Assembly (NCBI RefSeq): GCF_036345255.1
Contig: NZ_CP107783.1
Location: 310,001 to 374,000 of the forward strand
Length of the DNA: 64,000 bases
Direction: 5' to 3'
Source: Streptomyces sp. NBC_00569
GTDB lineage: Bacteria > Actinomycetota > Actinomycetes > Streptomycetales > Streptomycetaceae
Shown here: positions 16,986 to 29,080 of the stretch, piece by piece
How the letters are laid out: each line of letters starts with the position of its first letter
Position numbering within the stretch: the stretch's first letter is position 1
Translations under genes and position numbers: made by a program
The notes under the pieces: model-generated
Database searches by the model: none
The model's input: the letters and a program-made list of their open reading frames with translations, nothing else
What the model was told of the DNA's origin: nothing

Positions 16986-18251
16986 CTACACGAACCGCAC
17001 CTCCGGATACCTCGACGAGGGACCGTCCAGGAAGTGACCGCCTGTGCGCCCACGAAGCCATCGGTCGAAGAACGCCGTGACATACGCCCGCTGCGCGGCG
17101 ATCGCCCGCGCCGCCGGCACCGTCCCCACCAGGCCGGTCACCGTCTCGCCCGGCAGCCCCAACTGCCGGGCGATCTGCGGGATCAGCGACGTCGCGTCGG
17201 TGTACGTCGCATGCTGGGCGCCCCGCAGCACCAGATCCCGGTGCCAGCCGTCGCTGTGCTCCCACAACGCGCGCCAGGACGGCACGTTCGTACGGTCGTC
17301 GCCGTCCATGCCCATCAGGAGGAACGGCCCGTCCACTCCGTCGCGGGCCACCGAGGACAGCTCCCCCTCGTCATGGTCGTCCGACACATGGGCGAGAACT
17401 CCGTCCAGATCCGCCGCCGCCGCGATGCGTCCGTCGTCATGCATCGTCTGCAGCGCCGCGAAGCCGCCGGCCGACTGCCCGAACATGCCGATCGGTGCGC
17501 GCTCCAGGCGGCCCGTGGCGAACGCCCGCTCCACCTCGTCCAGTACGAACCGTGTGTCGGCCACCCGTACCGCGCAGGTCTTCCGCATCAGGGCGACAAC
17601 CGCTGCGGGCCCTGCCTGCTGTGCCCGGTCGAACTCCTGCGGAAGCAGAGTCGTCTCCACCCTCCCACCGGGGAACTCCACCGCCGACGCGTCGTAGGTG
17701 TGGTCGATCGCCACTACTACGTACCCGTGCGACGCCAGCTCGTCCGTCAGCGTCGTGCCCAGGGTGCGCGGGTCACCGACTCCCGGTGAGTACAGCACCA
17801 CCGGTCGCGGGCCCCGCCGGTCCGGCGGAGCTCCGAGGTGCGCGAAGGTCTGCGTCCCGCTCCAGTCGACACGTCCCTTCGGCAGGTCGCCGAAGTTGTT
17901 GACACGGTCGAAGCCGGCGGCCTCCCCCTTCGTCATCTGCGGCACGCGCGGGTGCGAGGCGACCGAGCGGGCCGGGTAGCGCACGTCCACCATCAGCTCA
18001 CGCCTGCGACCGGCCACCCATGGATCTGCACGCCGTCGGTCCACCAGCCGCAGTGACACCGTCCCCACGCCGTACGGCCCGGTCGGCGCGGGCAGCTTCA
18101 TACGTGCTGTGCGGGGTGTACTGTCCGCTGCCATCGCACTGGCTGTCGCGCCGGGTCCGCCTGTCGCCGCCCAGGTGAGGCCGAGCGCGGACGCGGCCAG
18201 CACGCGGCGCCTGCTCGTCATGGTGGTCTTGGTGTCGCCGTTGGTGTCCAT
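16986..18251 (-). CDS. Tat-exported alpha/beta-hydrolase (PAF-acetylhydrolase/lipase-like)
   Basis: A 421-residue protein. A twin-arginine signal (SRRRVLAASALGLTWAA) and an Ala-rich stretch precede the mature part. The alpha/beta-hydrolase core has an HGYVVVAIDHTYDAS strand, the nucleophile elbow GQSAGGF, an acid region in LLMGMDGDD and a His in GAQHATYTD. Length and motifs fit the platelet-activating-factor acetylhydrolase-like or dienelactone-type esterases of Streptomyces. The substrate is unknown. It stands alone on the minus strand, downstream of the TetR regulator gene, which might also affect it. Confidence 0.85.
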   Translation of the reverse strand: MDTNGDTKTTMTSRRRVLAASALGLTWAATGGPGATASAMAADSTPRTARMKLPAPTGPYGVGTVSLRLVDRRRADPWVAGRRRELMVDVRYPARSVASHPRVPQMTKGEAAGFDRVNNFGDLPKGRVDWSGTQTFAHLGAPPDRRGPRPVVLYSPGVGDPRTLGTTLTDELASHGYVVVAIDHTYDASAVEFPGGRVETTLLPQEFDRAQQAGPAAVVALMRKTCAVRVADTRFVLDEVERAFATGRLERAPIGMFGQSAGGFAALQTMHDDGRIAAAADLDGVLAHVSDDHDEGELSSVARDGVDGPFLLMGMDGDDRTNVPSWRALWEHSDGWHRDLVLRGAQHATYTDATSLIPQIARQLGLPGETVTGLVGTVPAARAIAAQRAYVTAFFDRWLRGRTGGHFLDGPSSRYPEVRFV

Positions 18252-18340
18252 GCCGCAAGCTTCACCGGTGGCCCGCCCACGTCACCATCCGGCAGGCCGG
18301 ACCATCCCGTTGGGGGAAATCCCCCAGGCCCCGCAAGTGC

Positions 18341-19033
18341 TCAGCGCCCCGCGCCGTCCTCGACGAGTCGCCTCAGCGAGGGGAGCAGCGCGTCGAGGTC
18401 CTGTCCGGTCCGGAAAGCCACGACGGTGGTGCCGCCGTCGCCGGAATCACCGGTGCCGGAGGGCGCGGGGAAGAGTGCGAGCACCTCGCTCATCGCCTCG
18501 TCCATTTCGGCCACCGGGTCGGAGGTCTCCCCCCGGAGCCACCGGCGCAGTACGTGGTTGTGGGCGGCGACCACGGCCGCCGCCATCAGTTCGGCGCGCA
18601 GCGACGCCGACTCGGTGGGGTCACCCATCCACTCCGCGATGAACTCCCGGAACAATCGCTGGTACCGGGCCACGCTGGCGATCTCCCGGTCCCGCAGGAC
18701 CGCGACCTTGCTGGTCAGCCTGTACCGCCGCCGCGCGAGGTCACCCTCTTCGATGTAGTGCAGCAGCACCAGGCGCACGGCGTCGGACACGGCGATCAGG
18801 CCGGTGCTGTGGCTGGATGTGGCCAGTCTGTCCTTGATCAGGGCGAGCAGCCGGTCATGGTCGGGGAAGATCACGTCTTCCTTCGACCGGTAGTGCCGGA
18901 AGAACGTCGTGCGTCCCACTGCGGCTCGCTCGGCGATCTCGTCGACGGTGGTCTGCTCGTATCCGCGCTCGTCGAAGAGCGCGAAGGCGGCGTCCGCGAG
19001 TCGGATCCGCGCGGTTGGCTTACTCATGACCAT
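18341..19033 (-). CDS. TetR-family regulator of the acyl-CoA mutase/carboxylase operon
   Basis: A 230-residue protein. The N-terminal helix-turn-helix (ALFDERGYEQTTVDEIA, AVGRTTFFRHYRSK) is typical of TetR; the C-terminal ligand domain contains an HYIEEGDLARRRY segment. It is divergent from the methylmalonyl-CoA-mutase-type operon, and a strong palindromic operator lies between them, so autoregulation and repression of that operon are likely. The ligand may be an acyl-CoA (inference). The start is ATG 19033; a second ATG is two codons later. Confidence 0.9.
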   Translation of the reverse strand: MVMSKPTARIRLADAAFALFDERGYEQTTVDEIAERAAVGRTTFFRHYRSKEDVIFPDHDRLLALIKDRLATSSHSTGLIAVSDAVRLVLLHYIEEGDLARRRYRLTSKVAVLRDREIASVARYQRLFREFIAEWMGDPTESASLRAELMAAAVVAAHNHVLRRWLRGETSDPVAEMDEAMSEVLALFPAPSGTGDSGDGGTTVVAFRTGQDLDALLPSLRRLVEDGAGR

Positions 19034-19098
19034 CCATCCTCACTCATGACCGCCCATCCTTCCCTGTCTCGGCGCCCGGAAGCCACTTGCCCAAGCTA

Positions 19099-19135
19099 AC
19101 GGTACTGAGTACCGTTGTCATGACATCGAGTACCG
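19099..19135. promoter_or_regulatory. TetR operator between the regulator and the mutase operon
   Basis: ACGGTACT-G-AGTACCGT (19099-19115) is a perfect 17-bp palindrome. It is followed by TGTCATGACA (19116-19125, perfect) and another half-site GAGTACCG (19128-19135). It lies 66 nt from the TetR start and 13 nt from the mutase start, where AAGGAGG follows. Confidence 0.75.
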
Positions 19136-19148
19136 AAGGAGGCCCGGC

Positions 19149-20735
<1,587 letters not shown>

Positions 20736-20829
20736 TCCCGCTGTCCCCTTGGACCCGTCCGATCTTTCCGATCCGTCTTCCGAACCGTCCGATCATTCCG
20801 ATGACCAGTCAGCCCCGGTGGAGCAATCA

Positions 20830-22410
<1,581 letters not shown>

Positions 22411-22439
22411 AGACCGCTGCAGAGCCCACCGGAGCCGTC

Positions 22440-22643
22440 ATGATGATCAAGGTCGTACGGGGCAACCCGACCCCCGAGGAGCTGGCCGCCGCACTGGCGG
22501 TGGTCCAGGCCCGCGCCGCGGCGGTGGCCACCACCCCGCCCGGCGCGGCAGGCACCCGCGACGCATGGGCCGACCCCTCACGCATCAACTCCCTGCCTCA
22601 GCACGGGCCCGCGGCCTGGGCGCGCACCTATTGGCCGCGCTGA
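22440..22643 (+). CDS. acyl-CoA carboxylase epsilon subunit
   Basis: A 67-residue protein: MMIKVVRGNPTPEELAAALA..., then ...DAWADPSRINSLPQHGPAAW and ARTYWPR. It has the IKVVRGNPTPEELAAL motif and W-rich C-terminus of AccE/PccE subunits that stimulate actinobacterial carboxyltransferases. It starts 29 nt after the pccB stop with GGAG upstream. It lies inside a longer open frame antiparallel to nothing real; the short form is correct by family length. Confidence 0.88.
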   Translation: MMIKVVRGNPTPEELAAALAVVQARAAAVATTPPGAAGTRDAWADPSRINSLPQHGPAAWARTYWPR

Positions 22644-22666
22644 ACAACCACCCGATCGGAGAGTTC

Positions 22667-23158
22667 ATGAACACCGTGCAACAGGGGGCGCATCGCGCCG
22701 GTCACGCACCGGCCCCGCGTGCTCGCGTGGTGATCGCCAAACCCGGCCTCGACGGCCACGACCGCGGCGCCAAGGTCATCGCGCGGGCGCTGCGCGACGC
22801 GGGCTACGAGGTGATCTACACCGGCCTGCATCAGACCCCCGAGCAGATCGTCGCGACCGTCATCGCCGAGGACGCGCCGCTCCTCGGGCTCTCCGTACTG
22901 TCGGGTGCCCACCTGACGATCGTCGAGAGGGTGCTCCAGTTGCTGGCCGAAGAGGATGCCGGTGACGTCCGCATCCTGGTCGGCGGGATCATTCCCGACG
23001 CCGACGTCGCAGCGCTCGAAGGACTGGGCGTCCACGCCGTGTTCACTCCCGGCGCGGGTATCGGCGGCATCGTCGAGACCGTCGACCGCCTGCTCACCAC
23101 AACTGACACGACCGCCATCACTGAGACCACGGACCCCGCGCTGGAGCCGGCATGCTGA
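22667..23158 (+). CDS. acyl-CoA mutase small (cobalamin-binding) subunit
   Basis: A 163-residue B12-binding Rossmann domain. [15 protein letters not shown] contains the DxHxxG motif whose His is the lower cobalt ligand; [11 protein letters not shown] and [16 protein letters not shown] segments (here [15 protein letters not shown]) and the FTPG loop follow. It completes the large subunit at 19149 as a two-chain enzyme. The ATG has CGGAG upstream. Its stop overlaps the start of the next gene (ATGCTGA), so the carboxylase alpha chain is translationally coupled to it. Confidence 0.92.
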   Translation: MNTVQQGAHRAGHAPAPRARVVIAKPGLDGHDRGAKVIARALRDAGYEVIYTGLHQTPEQIVATVIAEDAPLLGLSVLSGAHLTIVERVLQLLAEEDAGDVRILVGGIIPDADVAALEGLGVHAVFTPGAGIGGIVETVDRLLTTTDTTAITETTDPALEPAC

Positions 23159-24909
23159 AGAAAGTCCTCGTCGCCAACCGTGGCGAAATCGCTGTCCGCG
23201 TGGCCCGGGCGTGCCGGGATGCCGGTATCGCGAGCGTTGCCGTTTACGCGGAACCGGACCGGGACGCTTCGCATGTCCGGGCGGCGGACGAGGCGTTCGC
23301 GTTGGGCGGTGACACCCCGGCCACCAGCTATCTCGACATGGCGAAGGTGCTGCAGGCCGCCAAGGACTCGGGCGCGGACGCCATCCACCCCGGCTACGGA
23401 TTCCTGTCGGAGAACGCGGAGTTCGCCCAGGCCGTCCTGGACGCCGGTCTGATCTGGATCGGCCCGCCCCCGCAGGCCATCCGCGACCTGGGCGACAAGG
23501 TCGCCGCCCGGCACATCGCCCAGCGCGCCGGCGCGCCGCTCGTCGCCGGCACCCCGGACCCCGTATCCGGGTCCGAGGAGGTCGTCGCGTTCGCCCGCGA
23601 ACACGGCCTGCCCATCGCCATCAAGGCCGCCTTCGGCGGCGGCGGCCGCGGCCTCAAGGTCGCCCGCACCCTCGAAGAGGTCCCCGAGCTCTACGACTCC
23701 GCCGTGCGCGAAGCCGTCGCAGCGTTCGGCCGCGGCGAATGCTTCGTCGAGCGCTACCTCGACAAGCCCCGCCACGTGGAGACCCAGTGCCTGGCCGACA
23801 CTCACGGCAACGTGGTCGTCGTCTCCACCCGCGACTGCTCCCTGCAGCGCCGCCACCAAAAACTCGTCGAAGAAGCCCCCGCGCCGTTTTTGACGCCGGC
23901 CCAGAACGAGCAGCTCTACACCGCCTCCAAGGCCATCCTCAAGGAAGCCGGCTACGTCGGCGCCGGCACCGTCGAGTTCCTCGTCGGCCTGGACGGCACC
24001 ATCTCCTTCCTCGAGGTCAACACCCGCCTCCAGGTCGAACACCCCGTCACCGAAGAGGTCGCCGGCATCGACCTCGTGCGCGAGATGTTCCGCATCGCCG
24101 ACGGCGAGGCCCTCGGCTACGACGACCCCGCCCTGCGCGGCCACTCCTTCGAGTTCCGCATCAACGGCGAGGACCCCGGCCGCGGCTTCCTGCCCGCCCC
24201 CGGCACCGTCACCCGCTTCGCCCCGCCCACCGGCCCCGGCGTCCGCCTGGACGCCGGCGTCGAGACCGGCAGCGTCATCGGCCCCGCCTGGGACTCCCTG
24301 CTCGCCAAGCTGATCGTCACCGGCGCCACCCGCGAACAGGCCCTGCAGCGCGCCGCCCGCGCCCTGGCCGAGTTCGAGGTCGAAGGCATGGCCACCGCCA
24401 TCCCCTTCCATCGCGCCGTCGTCGTCGACCCGGCCTTCACCAGCGACCCGTTCACCATCCACACCCGCTGGATCGAGACCGAGTTCGTCAACGAGATCAA
24501 GCCCTTCGCCGCCACCCCCGACACGGACAGCGACGAAGAAGCCGGCCGCGAGACCGTCGTCGTCGAAGTCGGCGGCAAGCGCCTCGAGGTGTCCCTCCCG
24601 GTCTCACTGGGCATGTCCCTGGCCCGCACCGGCCTCGCCGCCGGCGCCAAGCCCAAACGACGCGCCGCGAAGAAGTCCGGACCGGCCGCCTCCGGCGACA
24701 CCCTCGCCTCCCCCATGCAGGGCACCATCGTCAAGGTCGCCGTCGAGGAAGGCCAGGAAGTCAAGGAAGGCGACCTCGTCGTCGTCCTCGAAGCCATGAA
24801 GATGGAACAGCCCCTCAACGCCCACCGCACCGGCATCATCAAGGGCCTCAACGCCGCCATCGGCGCCTCCATCACCTCCGGCGCCACCATCTGCGAGATC
24901 AAGGACTGA
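23152..24909 (+). CDS. acyl-CoA carboxylase alpha subunit (biotin carboxylase-BCCP)
   Basis: A 585-residue protein. The biotin carboxylase N-terminal domain begins [17 protein letters not shown]; the ATP-grasp domain has the glycine loop FGGGGRG (162-167) and [14 protein letters not shown] motifs; the C-terminal carrier domain has AMKM with the biotinylated Lys550. The domain order is that of streptomycete AccA-type alpha chains shared between carboxylases. With the beta and epsilon chains it forms a complete propionyl-CoA carboxylase. It is the last gene of the operon and is followed by a strong terminator. Confidence 0.95.
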   Translation: MLKKVLVANRGEIAVRVARACRDAGIASVAVYAEPDRDASHVRAADEAFALGGDTPATSYLDMAKVLQAAKDSGADAIHPGYGFLSENAEFAQAVLDAGLIWIGPPPQAIRDLGDKVAARHIAQRAGAPLVAGTPDPVSGSEEVVAFAREHGLPIAIKAAFGGGGRGLKVARTLEEVPELYDSAVREAVAAFGRGECFVERYLDKPRHVETQCLADTHGNVVVVSTRDCSLQRRHQKLVEEAPAPFLTPAQNEQLYTASKAILKEAGYVGAGTVEFLVGLDGTISFLEVNTRLQVEHPVTEEVAGIDLVREMFRIADGEALGYDDPALRGHSFEFRINGEDPGRGFLPAPGTVTRFAPPTGPGVRLDAGVETGSVIGPAWDSLLAKLIVTGATREQALQRAARALAEFEVEGMATAIPFHRAVVVDPAFTSDPFTIHTRWIETEFVNEIKPFAATPDTDSDEEAGRETVVVEVGGKRLEVSLPVSLGMSLARTGLAAGAKPKRRAAKKSGPAASGDTLASPMQGTIVKVAVEEGQEVKEGDLVVVLEAMKMEQPLNAHRTGIIKGLNAAIGASITSGATICEIKD

Positions 24910-24937
24910 CCCCGACCCGCACTCAGAGCGCCCGACA

Positions 24938-24978
24938 CGAACGCCCGGCCGACCCCGACACGGTCCACCGGGCGTTCG
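24938..24978 (+). terminator. terminator of the mutase/carboxylase operon
   Basis: CGAACGCCCGG and CCGGGCGTTCG form a perfect 11-bp stem with a 19-nt loop, 29 nt after the last stop codon. No U-run follows, as usual in Streptomyces. Confidence 0.75.
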
Positions 24979-25014
24979 CGTATCCCCTCACAGGTCGAAC
25001 CCGGCCGCAAACAA

Positions 25015-25057
25015 GGGCCGGTGCCCGCCGCGACATGGTCAGGACAGGCACCGGCCC
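25015..25057. terminator. second perfect hairpin after the operon
   Basis: GGGCCGGTGCC and GGCACCGGCCC form an 11-bp stem with a 21-nt loop. It may be a back-up terminator for the operon or the end of a gene now lost from the region of the GntR relic. Confidence 0.6.
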
Positions 25058-25194
25058 AGCAGAGAACGCACGCAAGTGCGCGCCGCCCTTGGTCCGTCAG
25101 TTCCTGGCGACCGCCTAGGCGAGTTCGATGATCCCTTCAGCCATCTCGGGCAGCGATGTCCTGCCACACCCCGGCCACCGAGTGGTGCAGACCG

Positions 25195-25577
25195 TTCGCC
25201 CTCGCGGCGCGAGCGGCCGCGAAGGTCGCGCCGGATGAGATCGCGCAGCTCGAGGTGATCCTCGACGAGCACCAGAACGCCATCGCGGCCGACGACTCGG
25301 AACGTGTCGCCGACCTCGGTCACGCGTTCCACCATGCGATCAACCAGGCCGCGGACTCCCACCGTCTCGCGCTCCTGCTCAAGTCAGTGGTCAAGAATCT
25401 GCCGAACCGCTTCTACGCCACGATCGAGGGCCGGGTCTCCGCCACCCGCACCAAGCACCTTTGCTGCTCGACGCCCTGCGCAGCCACCAGGTGCGCAGGG
25501 CGAGGTCGCTCATGGAGCACACATCCTCGTGGGCGCCGACCGCCTGATCGAGGTCCTTGAGGAGCGCGGCCTGTGGA
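25195..25577 (+). pseudogene. GntR (FadR subfamily) regulator, C-terminal relic
   Basis: One frame gives an FCD-type ligand domain: LEVILDEHQNAIAADDSERV, GHAFHHAINQAADSHRLALL, NRFYATIEGRVSATR. After an indel near 25460 a second frame gives VGADRLIEVLEERGLW, the usual end of this family. The N-terminal winged helix is absent upstream. The gene is truncated and frameshifted and cannot bind DNA. Confidence 0.7.
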
Positions 25578-25731
25578 GCGAGCAGGATCCGGCGTGCCGA
25601 CTTCGCGCTGAACCACGAGGGTTTCCCTTGTTCCGGAGAGGAGCAACGGGGCCATCCCTCGATCCGGACCTCAAGTGATCCAGACCCGATAGCCCAGGAG
25701 GATCAATCCCCTGGGCTGTCGAGCTGTGCCC

Positions 25732-26271
25732 TCAGGCCGGGGTCTCGAAGATCGGAGTGATGAGGGCGCGCGCAACGGCGTGGGTGGAGAGCTGGAAGCC
25801 CAGCCACGCCGGGGAAGCCGCCGCCGGCACATCCAGCTCGGCCGTGTCCAGCGCGTGGACGGCGTAGATGTAGCGGTGAGGACCGTGCCCGGGCGGGGGC
25901 GCGGCTCCGACGAAGCTGTGCCCGCCCGCGTCGTTGGCCAGCATCTTCGCGCCGGCAGGAAGGTGCTTCCCGCCCGGCGCCCCGGCACCGGCCTCCAGTT
26001 CGTGTACCGACGCGGGGATGTCGTACACCGCCCAGTGCCAGAAGCCGCTCACCGTAGGCGCGTCCGGGTCGAAGCAGGTCACCGCGAAGCTCTGTGTGTC
26101 GCCCGGGAACCCCTCCCAGGACAGTTGTGGGGAGCGGTCCTCGCCCGGGCCGCCGAAGAGACTGCTGCATTGCGCGACATCGAGGGGCTTTCCGTCCTCG
26201 ATGTCCGTGCTGTGCAAGCCGAACGCGGGCACAGAGGGCAGGACGCTGTAGGGATCGAAGGAGTGGGCCAT
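25732..26271 (-). CDS. YbhB/YbcL (PEBP, Raf-kinase-inhibitor-like) protein
   Basis: A 179-residue cytosolic protein of the phosphatidylethanolamine-binding family. Motifs: SPQLSWEGFP, CFDPDAPTVSGFWHW (the DPDxP and H-W anion-binding site), GPHRYIYAVHALD and the closing GFQLSTHAVARA helix. Length is normal. The biological role of bacterial PEBPs is unclear. It starts at ATG 26271, divergent from the MarR gene. Confidence 0.93.
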   Translation of the reverse strand: MAHSFDPYSVLPSVPAFGLHSTDIEDGKPLDVAQCSSLFGGPGEDRSPQLSWEGFPGDTQSFAVTCFDPDAPTVSGFWHWAVYDIPASVHELEAGAGAPGGKHLPAGAKMLANDAGGHSFVGAAPPPGHGPHRYIYAVHALDTAELDVPAAASPAWLGFQLSTHAVARALITPIFETPA

Positions 26272-26427
26272 GTGCTTCTTCTCCTCTGGTCAGGCGGTCA
26301 GGTGCTCGCGGAGTGGTCGGTGACCGACCCGCCCTGATCGGTCACACCTCCGACACTCGCACGACACCGGCACACGCCGCATGCCGCAAATGGGCGACTT
26401 CGCTCCCGGCGAGCACCTCACGGGATA

Positions 26428-26468
26428 TTGATTCACGCTACACACAGATGCATAATGCCGTTATGCAT
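26428..26468 (+). promoter_or_regulatory. promoter and MarR-type operator
   Basis: TTGATT (26428-26433), a 17-nt spacer and CATAAT (26451-26456) form a good sigma-70-type promoter. The inverted repeat ATGCATAA-5 nt-TTATGCAT (26448-26468) covers the -10 and the predicted start point, the expected position for repression by the adjacent MarR protein. Confidence 0.75.
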
Positions 26469-26912
26469 AAGCGGGTTATGGACATGGACGCCCCGGCCGA
26501 AGGCCTGATCATCGCCGTGGAGCAGATGGTCCGTTACGTGCGGCAGAGCGCCGTCGCGGGTGGCCTGAGCACGGCGGCCTCGTCGGCGATCGGCCGGCTG
26601 GGCCGCGAGGGCCCGTGCCGACTGAGCGAGCTGGCCAGGGCCGAAGGCGTCTCGCAGCCGAACATGACCCAGCTCGTCACCCGCATGGAACGTGCGGGCC
26701 TGGTACGCCGGGTGGCTGACGACAACGACGGCCGGGCCGTCCTCGTGGAAGCCACCGACAGCGGCCTCGACGTCTTCCGGCAGCGTCGCGCCGAGCGGGC
26801 CCAGGCCCTTCATCTGCTCGTCGCGGGCCTGACCGAGCCGGAGCAGCAAGCGGTGCGCATCGCACTGCCCGCCCTGGCCCGCGCCATCCAGAGCCTCCAG
26901 CCTCCCTCCTGA
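26463..26912 (+). CDS. MarR-family transcriptional regulator
   Basis: A 149-residue protein from ATG 26463 (MHKRVMDMDAP...). The winged helix is LSELARAEGVSQPNMTQLVT, then RMERAGLVRRVADDNDGRAV with the DxR wing motif. The predicted start point of transcription falls on or within a base of ATG 26463, so the mRNA would be leaderless; in-frame ATGs at 26478 and 26484 are alternatives without a good ribosome-binding site. It is followed after 65 nt by the MFS gene it probably controls. Confidence 0.88.
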   Translation: MHKRVMDMDAPAEGLIIAVEQMVRYVRQSAVAGGLSTAASSAIGRLGREGPCRLSELARAEGVSQPNMTQLVTRMERAGLVRRVADDNDGRAVLVEATDSGLDVFRQRRAERAQALHLLVAGLTEPEQQAVRIALPALARAIQSLQPPS

Positions 26913-26977
26913 CCCGACCCCACTACCTGTCCGCTCTCCCTCACCATCGCTTCTCGACACTTTGGAGAGAACCGCAC

Positions 26978-28702
26978 ATGAGTGCACCGCATGGAAAGGC
27001 CGCCAGCCCGTTCAAGCAGCCCAAGGCCGTCTGGGCCGTGGCGTTCGCCTGCGTGATCTCGTTCATGGGCATCGGCCTGGTCGACCCGATCCTCCCCGCC
27101 CTGGCCGAGAACCTGCACGCCTCGCCCAGCCAGGTCTCCCTGCTCTTCAGCAGCTACCTGATCGTGACCGCGGTCGCCATGCTCTTCGTCGGCTGGATAT
27201 CCAGCCGCATCGGCGCCAAGCGCACCCTGGTCGTGGGCCTGATCGTCATCGTCGTGTTCGCCGCCCTGGCCGGCATGGCCGGCTCCGTCAACGGCATCGT
27301 CGGCATGCGGGCCGGCTGGGGCCTGGGCAACGCGATGTTCATCGCCACCTCCCTCGCCGTCATCGTCGCCTCCGCGAGCGGCGGCTTCGGCGGCGCGATC
27401 ATCCTGTACGAGACCGCGCTCGGCCTCGGGATCGCCGTCGGCCCGCTGCTGGGCGGGGAGTTGGGCGGCATCAGCTGGCGCGGCCCGTTCTTCGGTGTCG
27501 CCGTCCTGATGGCCATCGCGCTGGTCGCGACCCTCGCCTTCGTGCCCTCGCTGCCCAAGCCGAAGCGGCCCACGTCGCCGATCGCACCGCTCAAGGCGCT
27601 GCGCCACCGCGGTCTGCTGACGATGGGCATCATGGCCCTGCTGTACAACTGGGGCTTCTTCACGATGCTCGGCTACGCCCCGTACCCGATGAAACTGAAC
27701 GCCCACGAGCTCGGCCTGGTCTTCACCGGCTGGGGCCTGCTGGTGGCCGCCTTCAGTGTCTTCTTCGCCCCCCGCCTGCAGGCCCGCTACGGCACGGCTC
27801 CCGTCCTGTACGCCAACCTGCTCGGCCTCGGCATCGTGATGGCGATCATCGCCGCCGGCGTCGCCACCCCCACGGTCGTCATCGTCGCCGTCATCGTCAG
27901 CGGAGCCTTCATCGGCATCAACAACACCCTGACCACGCAGGCTGTCATGCTCGTCTCCCCCGTCGAGCGCCCCGTGGCCTCGTCCGCCTACGGGTTCCTG
28001 CGCTTCATCGGCGGCGGTCTGGCCCCCTTCGTCGCGGGCAAGCTCGCCGACGCCACGGACCTGAGCGTCCCCTTCTACCTGGGCGCCGCCACCTTCCTCC
28101 TGGCCATCCCCGTGCTGGCCAGCGGCCACGGTCTGCTGCGCAAGGCCGAGGCGAAACTGGGCGAGAGTGAGCCCGTCACCCCGTCACTCACCCCCGTCGG
28201 CAGCCCGGCCGTTGCGACCGACGCACCGCCCGTCATCGTCGCGGTAGGCGCCCACGGCAGGGCCGCTTCCATCGTCGACGCCGCGGCCCGGCTCGCCCGC
28301 GACACCGGCAGTCCACTGGAGGTCGTCCACGTCCAGCAGACCGCGGTGGTCGAGGAACAGGCCGTCGACACCGAGACGGACGAGCAGGCCCGCGCCGCCG
28401 TGACCGCCCACCTCGACCGCCTCAGTGCCGACGGCGTCGCCGCCACCGGCCAGATCCTGACGAGCGTGGGCGACCACGCCGCCGCCGGCCGCGCTCTCGC
28501 CCACCACGCGGCGGAGGTTCACGCCCGAACGGTGGCCATCGGACGCTCGCCGCGCGGCCCCGTCGCCCAGTTCGCCGACGGCAGCCTCACCACGGCCCTC
28601 ACCCACGCCGCCACCTGCACGGTCGTCCTCGTCGACCCCGACAGCACCCCCCGGCATCTGACGAAGGCCAGCCTGGCGGAGATACGCAACAGCGGGGTCT
28701 GA
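26978..28702 (+). CDS. MFS transporter fused to a universal stress protein domain
   Basis: A 574-residue protein. Residues about 15-390 are a 12-helix major facilitator (GIGLVDPILPALAENL, then VGWISSRIGAKRTLVVG as the loop 2-3 motif), of the drug-efflux type. Residues about 415-555 are a cytoplasmic UspA-like domain (PPVIVAVGAHGRAASIVDAA, LEVVHVQQ, VAIGRSPRGPVAQ, ending ATCTVVLVD), the last with a GxxGxV-like nucleotide loop partly kept. A MarR gene with an operator lies upstream. The fusion suggests transport gated by nucleotide or stress state (inference). Confidence 0.9.
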   Translation: MSAPHGKAASPFKQPKAVWAVAFACVISFMGIGLVDPILPALAENLHASPSQVSLLFSSYLIVTAVAMLFVGWISSRIGAKRTLVVGLIVIVVFAALAGMAGSVNGIVGMRAGWGLGNAMFIATSLAVIVASASGGFGGAIILYETALGLGIAVGPLLGGELGGISWRGPFFGVAVLMAIALVATLAFVPSLPKPKRPTSPIAPLKALRHRGLLTMGIMALLYNWGFFTMLGYAPYPMKLNAHELGLVFTGWGLLVAAFSVFFAPRLQARYGTAPVLYANLLGLGIVMAIIAAGVATPTVVIVAVIVSGAFIGINNTLTTQAVMLVSPVERPVASSAYGFLRFIGGGLAPFVAGKLADATDLSVPFYLGAATFLLAIPVLASGHGLLRKAEAKLGESEPVTPSLTPVGSPAVATDAPPVIVAVGAHGRAASIVDAAARLARDTGSPLEVVHVQQTAVVEEQAVDTETDEQARAAVTAHLDRLSADGVAATGQILTSVGDHAAAGRALAHHAAEVHARTVAIGRSPRGPVAQFADGSLTTALTHAATCTVVLVDPDSTPRHLTKASLAEIRNSGV

Positions 28703-28746
28703 GCCATCGCCGCTCCACATCTGTCCGTTTCCGGGCCGGCATCTCT

Positions 28747-28783
28747 CGCGGGTCGCGGCGCGCTCCTCGCGTCGCGACCCGCG
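28747..28783 (+). terminator. terminator after the MFS gene
   Basis: An 11-bp perfect stem (CGCGGGTCGCG with CGCGACCCGCG) and a 15-nt loop, 45 nt after the stop codon. Confidence 0.7.
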
Positions 28784-29080
28784 GCCGTATCCGCACCAGC
28801 GGGCCCAGACGTACCTGACGCCAGTCGAGCCGGATACGTGTGCCGTCCCGGTCGGCGATCCGATGCGGTCGGTGCAGGGGGACACTGAACGCCACCCACG
28901 TCGCTCTCGCGGGCTTGGTCACCTGGCCGTAGGCAGCGAGATGGTCATCACGCACCCACGCCGCCGTAGGCGTCGCCTTGGTGGCTTCTTCGCCCCGTTC
29001 CCCCCGGACATCACGCCTGGGTGTCATGTGGCTCGGAGCCGTGACGCCCGCATGCCTGACCCGGCCTCAAGCGCGCAAGG
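28784..29080. other. intergenic, no supported gene
   Basis: About 300 nt between two convergent genes. A minus-strand frame (29027-28600) gives a partly protein-like stretch (ARATWVAFSVPLHRPHRIAD) but then becomes Arg/Cys-rich and runs into the terminator, so I do not annotate it. Confidence 0.4.

Noticed and set aside
22831..24462. 543-residue minus-strand open frame opposite the carboxylase alpha gene
   Set aside because: Shadow frame made of Gly, Asp, Glu, Val and Ala repeats.
28600..29027. minus-strand 142-residue open frame
   Set aside because: The first part is mildly protein-like but the second half crosses a terminator hairpin and is Arg/Cys-rich; no family.
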